From Lanius collurio (taxonomy: Eukaryota; Chordata; Aves; Passeriformes; Laniidae), in contig JACBWW010000012.1 in assembly GCA_020086605.1 (NCBI GenBank), positions 17,977,753 through 18,041,752 of the forward strand: a stretch of 64,000 nucleotides of DNA, given 5' to 3'. Position 1 is the first letter of the stretch; the number at the start of each line of letters is the position of its first letter. Position numbers and translations under genes: made by a program. Below, piece after piece: positions 63,831 to 64,000 of this stretch. The notes under the pieces were generated by a model that saw nothing but the letters and a program-made list of their open reading frames with translations, ran no database searches and was not told the DNA's origin.

Positions 63831-64000
63831 AAATCTTGAGGAAGTCTACAGGAGACAGCAGTCACATAAAACCCTGTGGTGTGTCTCCCCTGGTTTTAAT
63901 GGCTATCTTTGTGACTGCTGCCTGTGAAATACTCTCAAGGAAGTGGGGCAGAAGGGAAGATCTACGACATGAAAAATGCCTTTGCAGATTAGTACCTTGC

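Noticed and set aside
1..64000. CRISPR arrays, operons, prophage or other prokaryotic systems
   Set aside because: No regularly spaced repeats, no coding density and no prokaryotic signals. CR1 elements and LTRs show a bird-like vertebrate genome.

Overview
The window looks like non-coding DNA from a bird, most likely a gene desert or a very large intron. Transposon density is low. The recognisable repeats are CR1 LINE fragments ending in degenerate ATTCTATG/ATTCTGTG, much older CR1 relics, and one family of retroviral long terminal repeats (LTRs) that leaves 6-bp target duplications. No prokaryotic organisation is visible (no operons, no ribosome binding sites), and I could not recognise an exon of a conserved multi-exon gene. 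Nearly all open frames are short and look like chance.

The outstanding region is 6209-8674 on the minus strand. It is a 2.46-kb provirus-like element with a 5' LTR (8385-8674), a tRNA-primer-site-like sequence (8365-8382), an interior of about 1.9 kb, a weak polypurine tract and a 3' LTR (6212-6496). The interior has no recognisable pol or env. In the sense direction of the LTRs it carries a decayed, intronless gene for a Y-box-type cold-shock-domain protein. The gene has a good start codon context at 7391, a GC- and CpG-rich 5' part, one in-frame TGA and one frame change. A third LTR of the same family is a solo LTR at 51120-51411 on the plus strand, with a perfect 6-bp target duplication. 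The arrangement resembles a host gene transduced by a retrovirus, as in acute transforming retroviruses, but the passenger is a nucleic-acid-binding cold-shock protein. One LTR also keeps an intact inverted CCAAT (Y-box) motif, the class of site that gave Y-box proteins their name.

Layout: 1-6202 unique sequence with a few ancient repeat relics; 6203-8680 the LTR element and its target duplications; 8681-13584 unique sequence; 13585-14122 a CR1 fragment (minus strand); 14123-26000 unique sequence; about 26000-38200 mostly unique, with several stretches that read like conserved developmental enhancers; 38200-51100 unique, with one more enhancer-like stretch near 50 kb; 51114-51417 the solo LTR; 55781-56028 a CR1 3' end; 56205-56480 a compact CpG island; 56480-60370 unique with simple repeats; 60376-63900 decayed ancient CR1 sequence. 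Enhancer-like stretches are judged by eye only, without an alignment.
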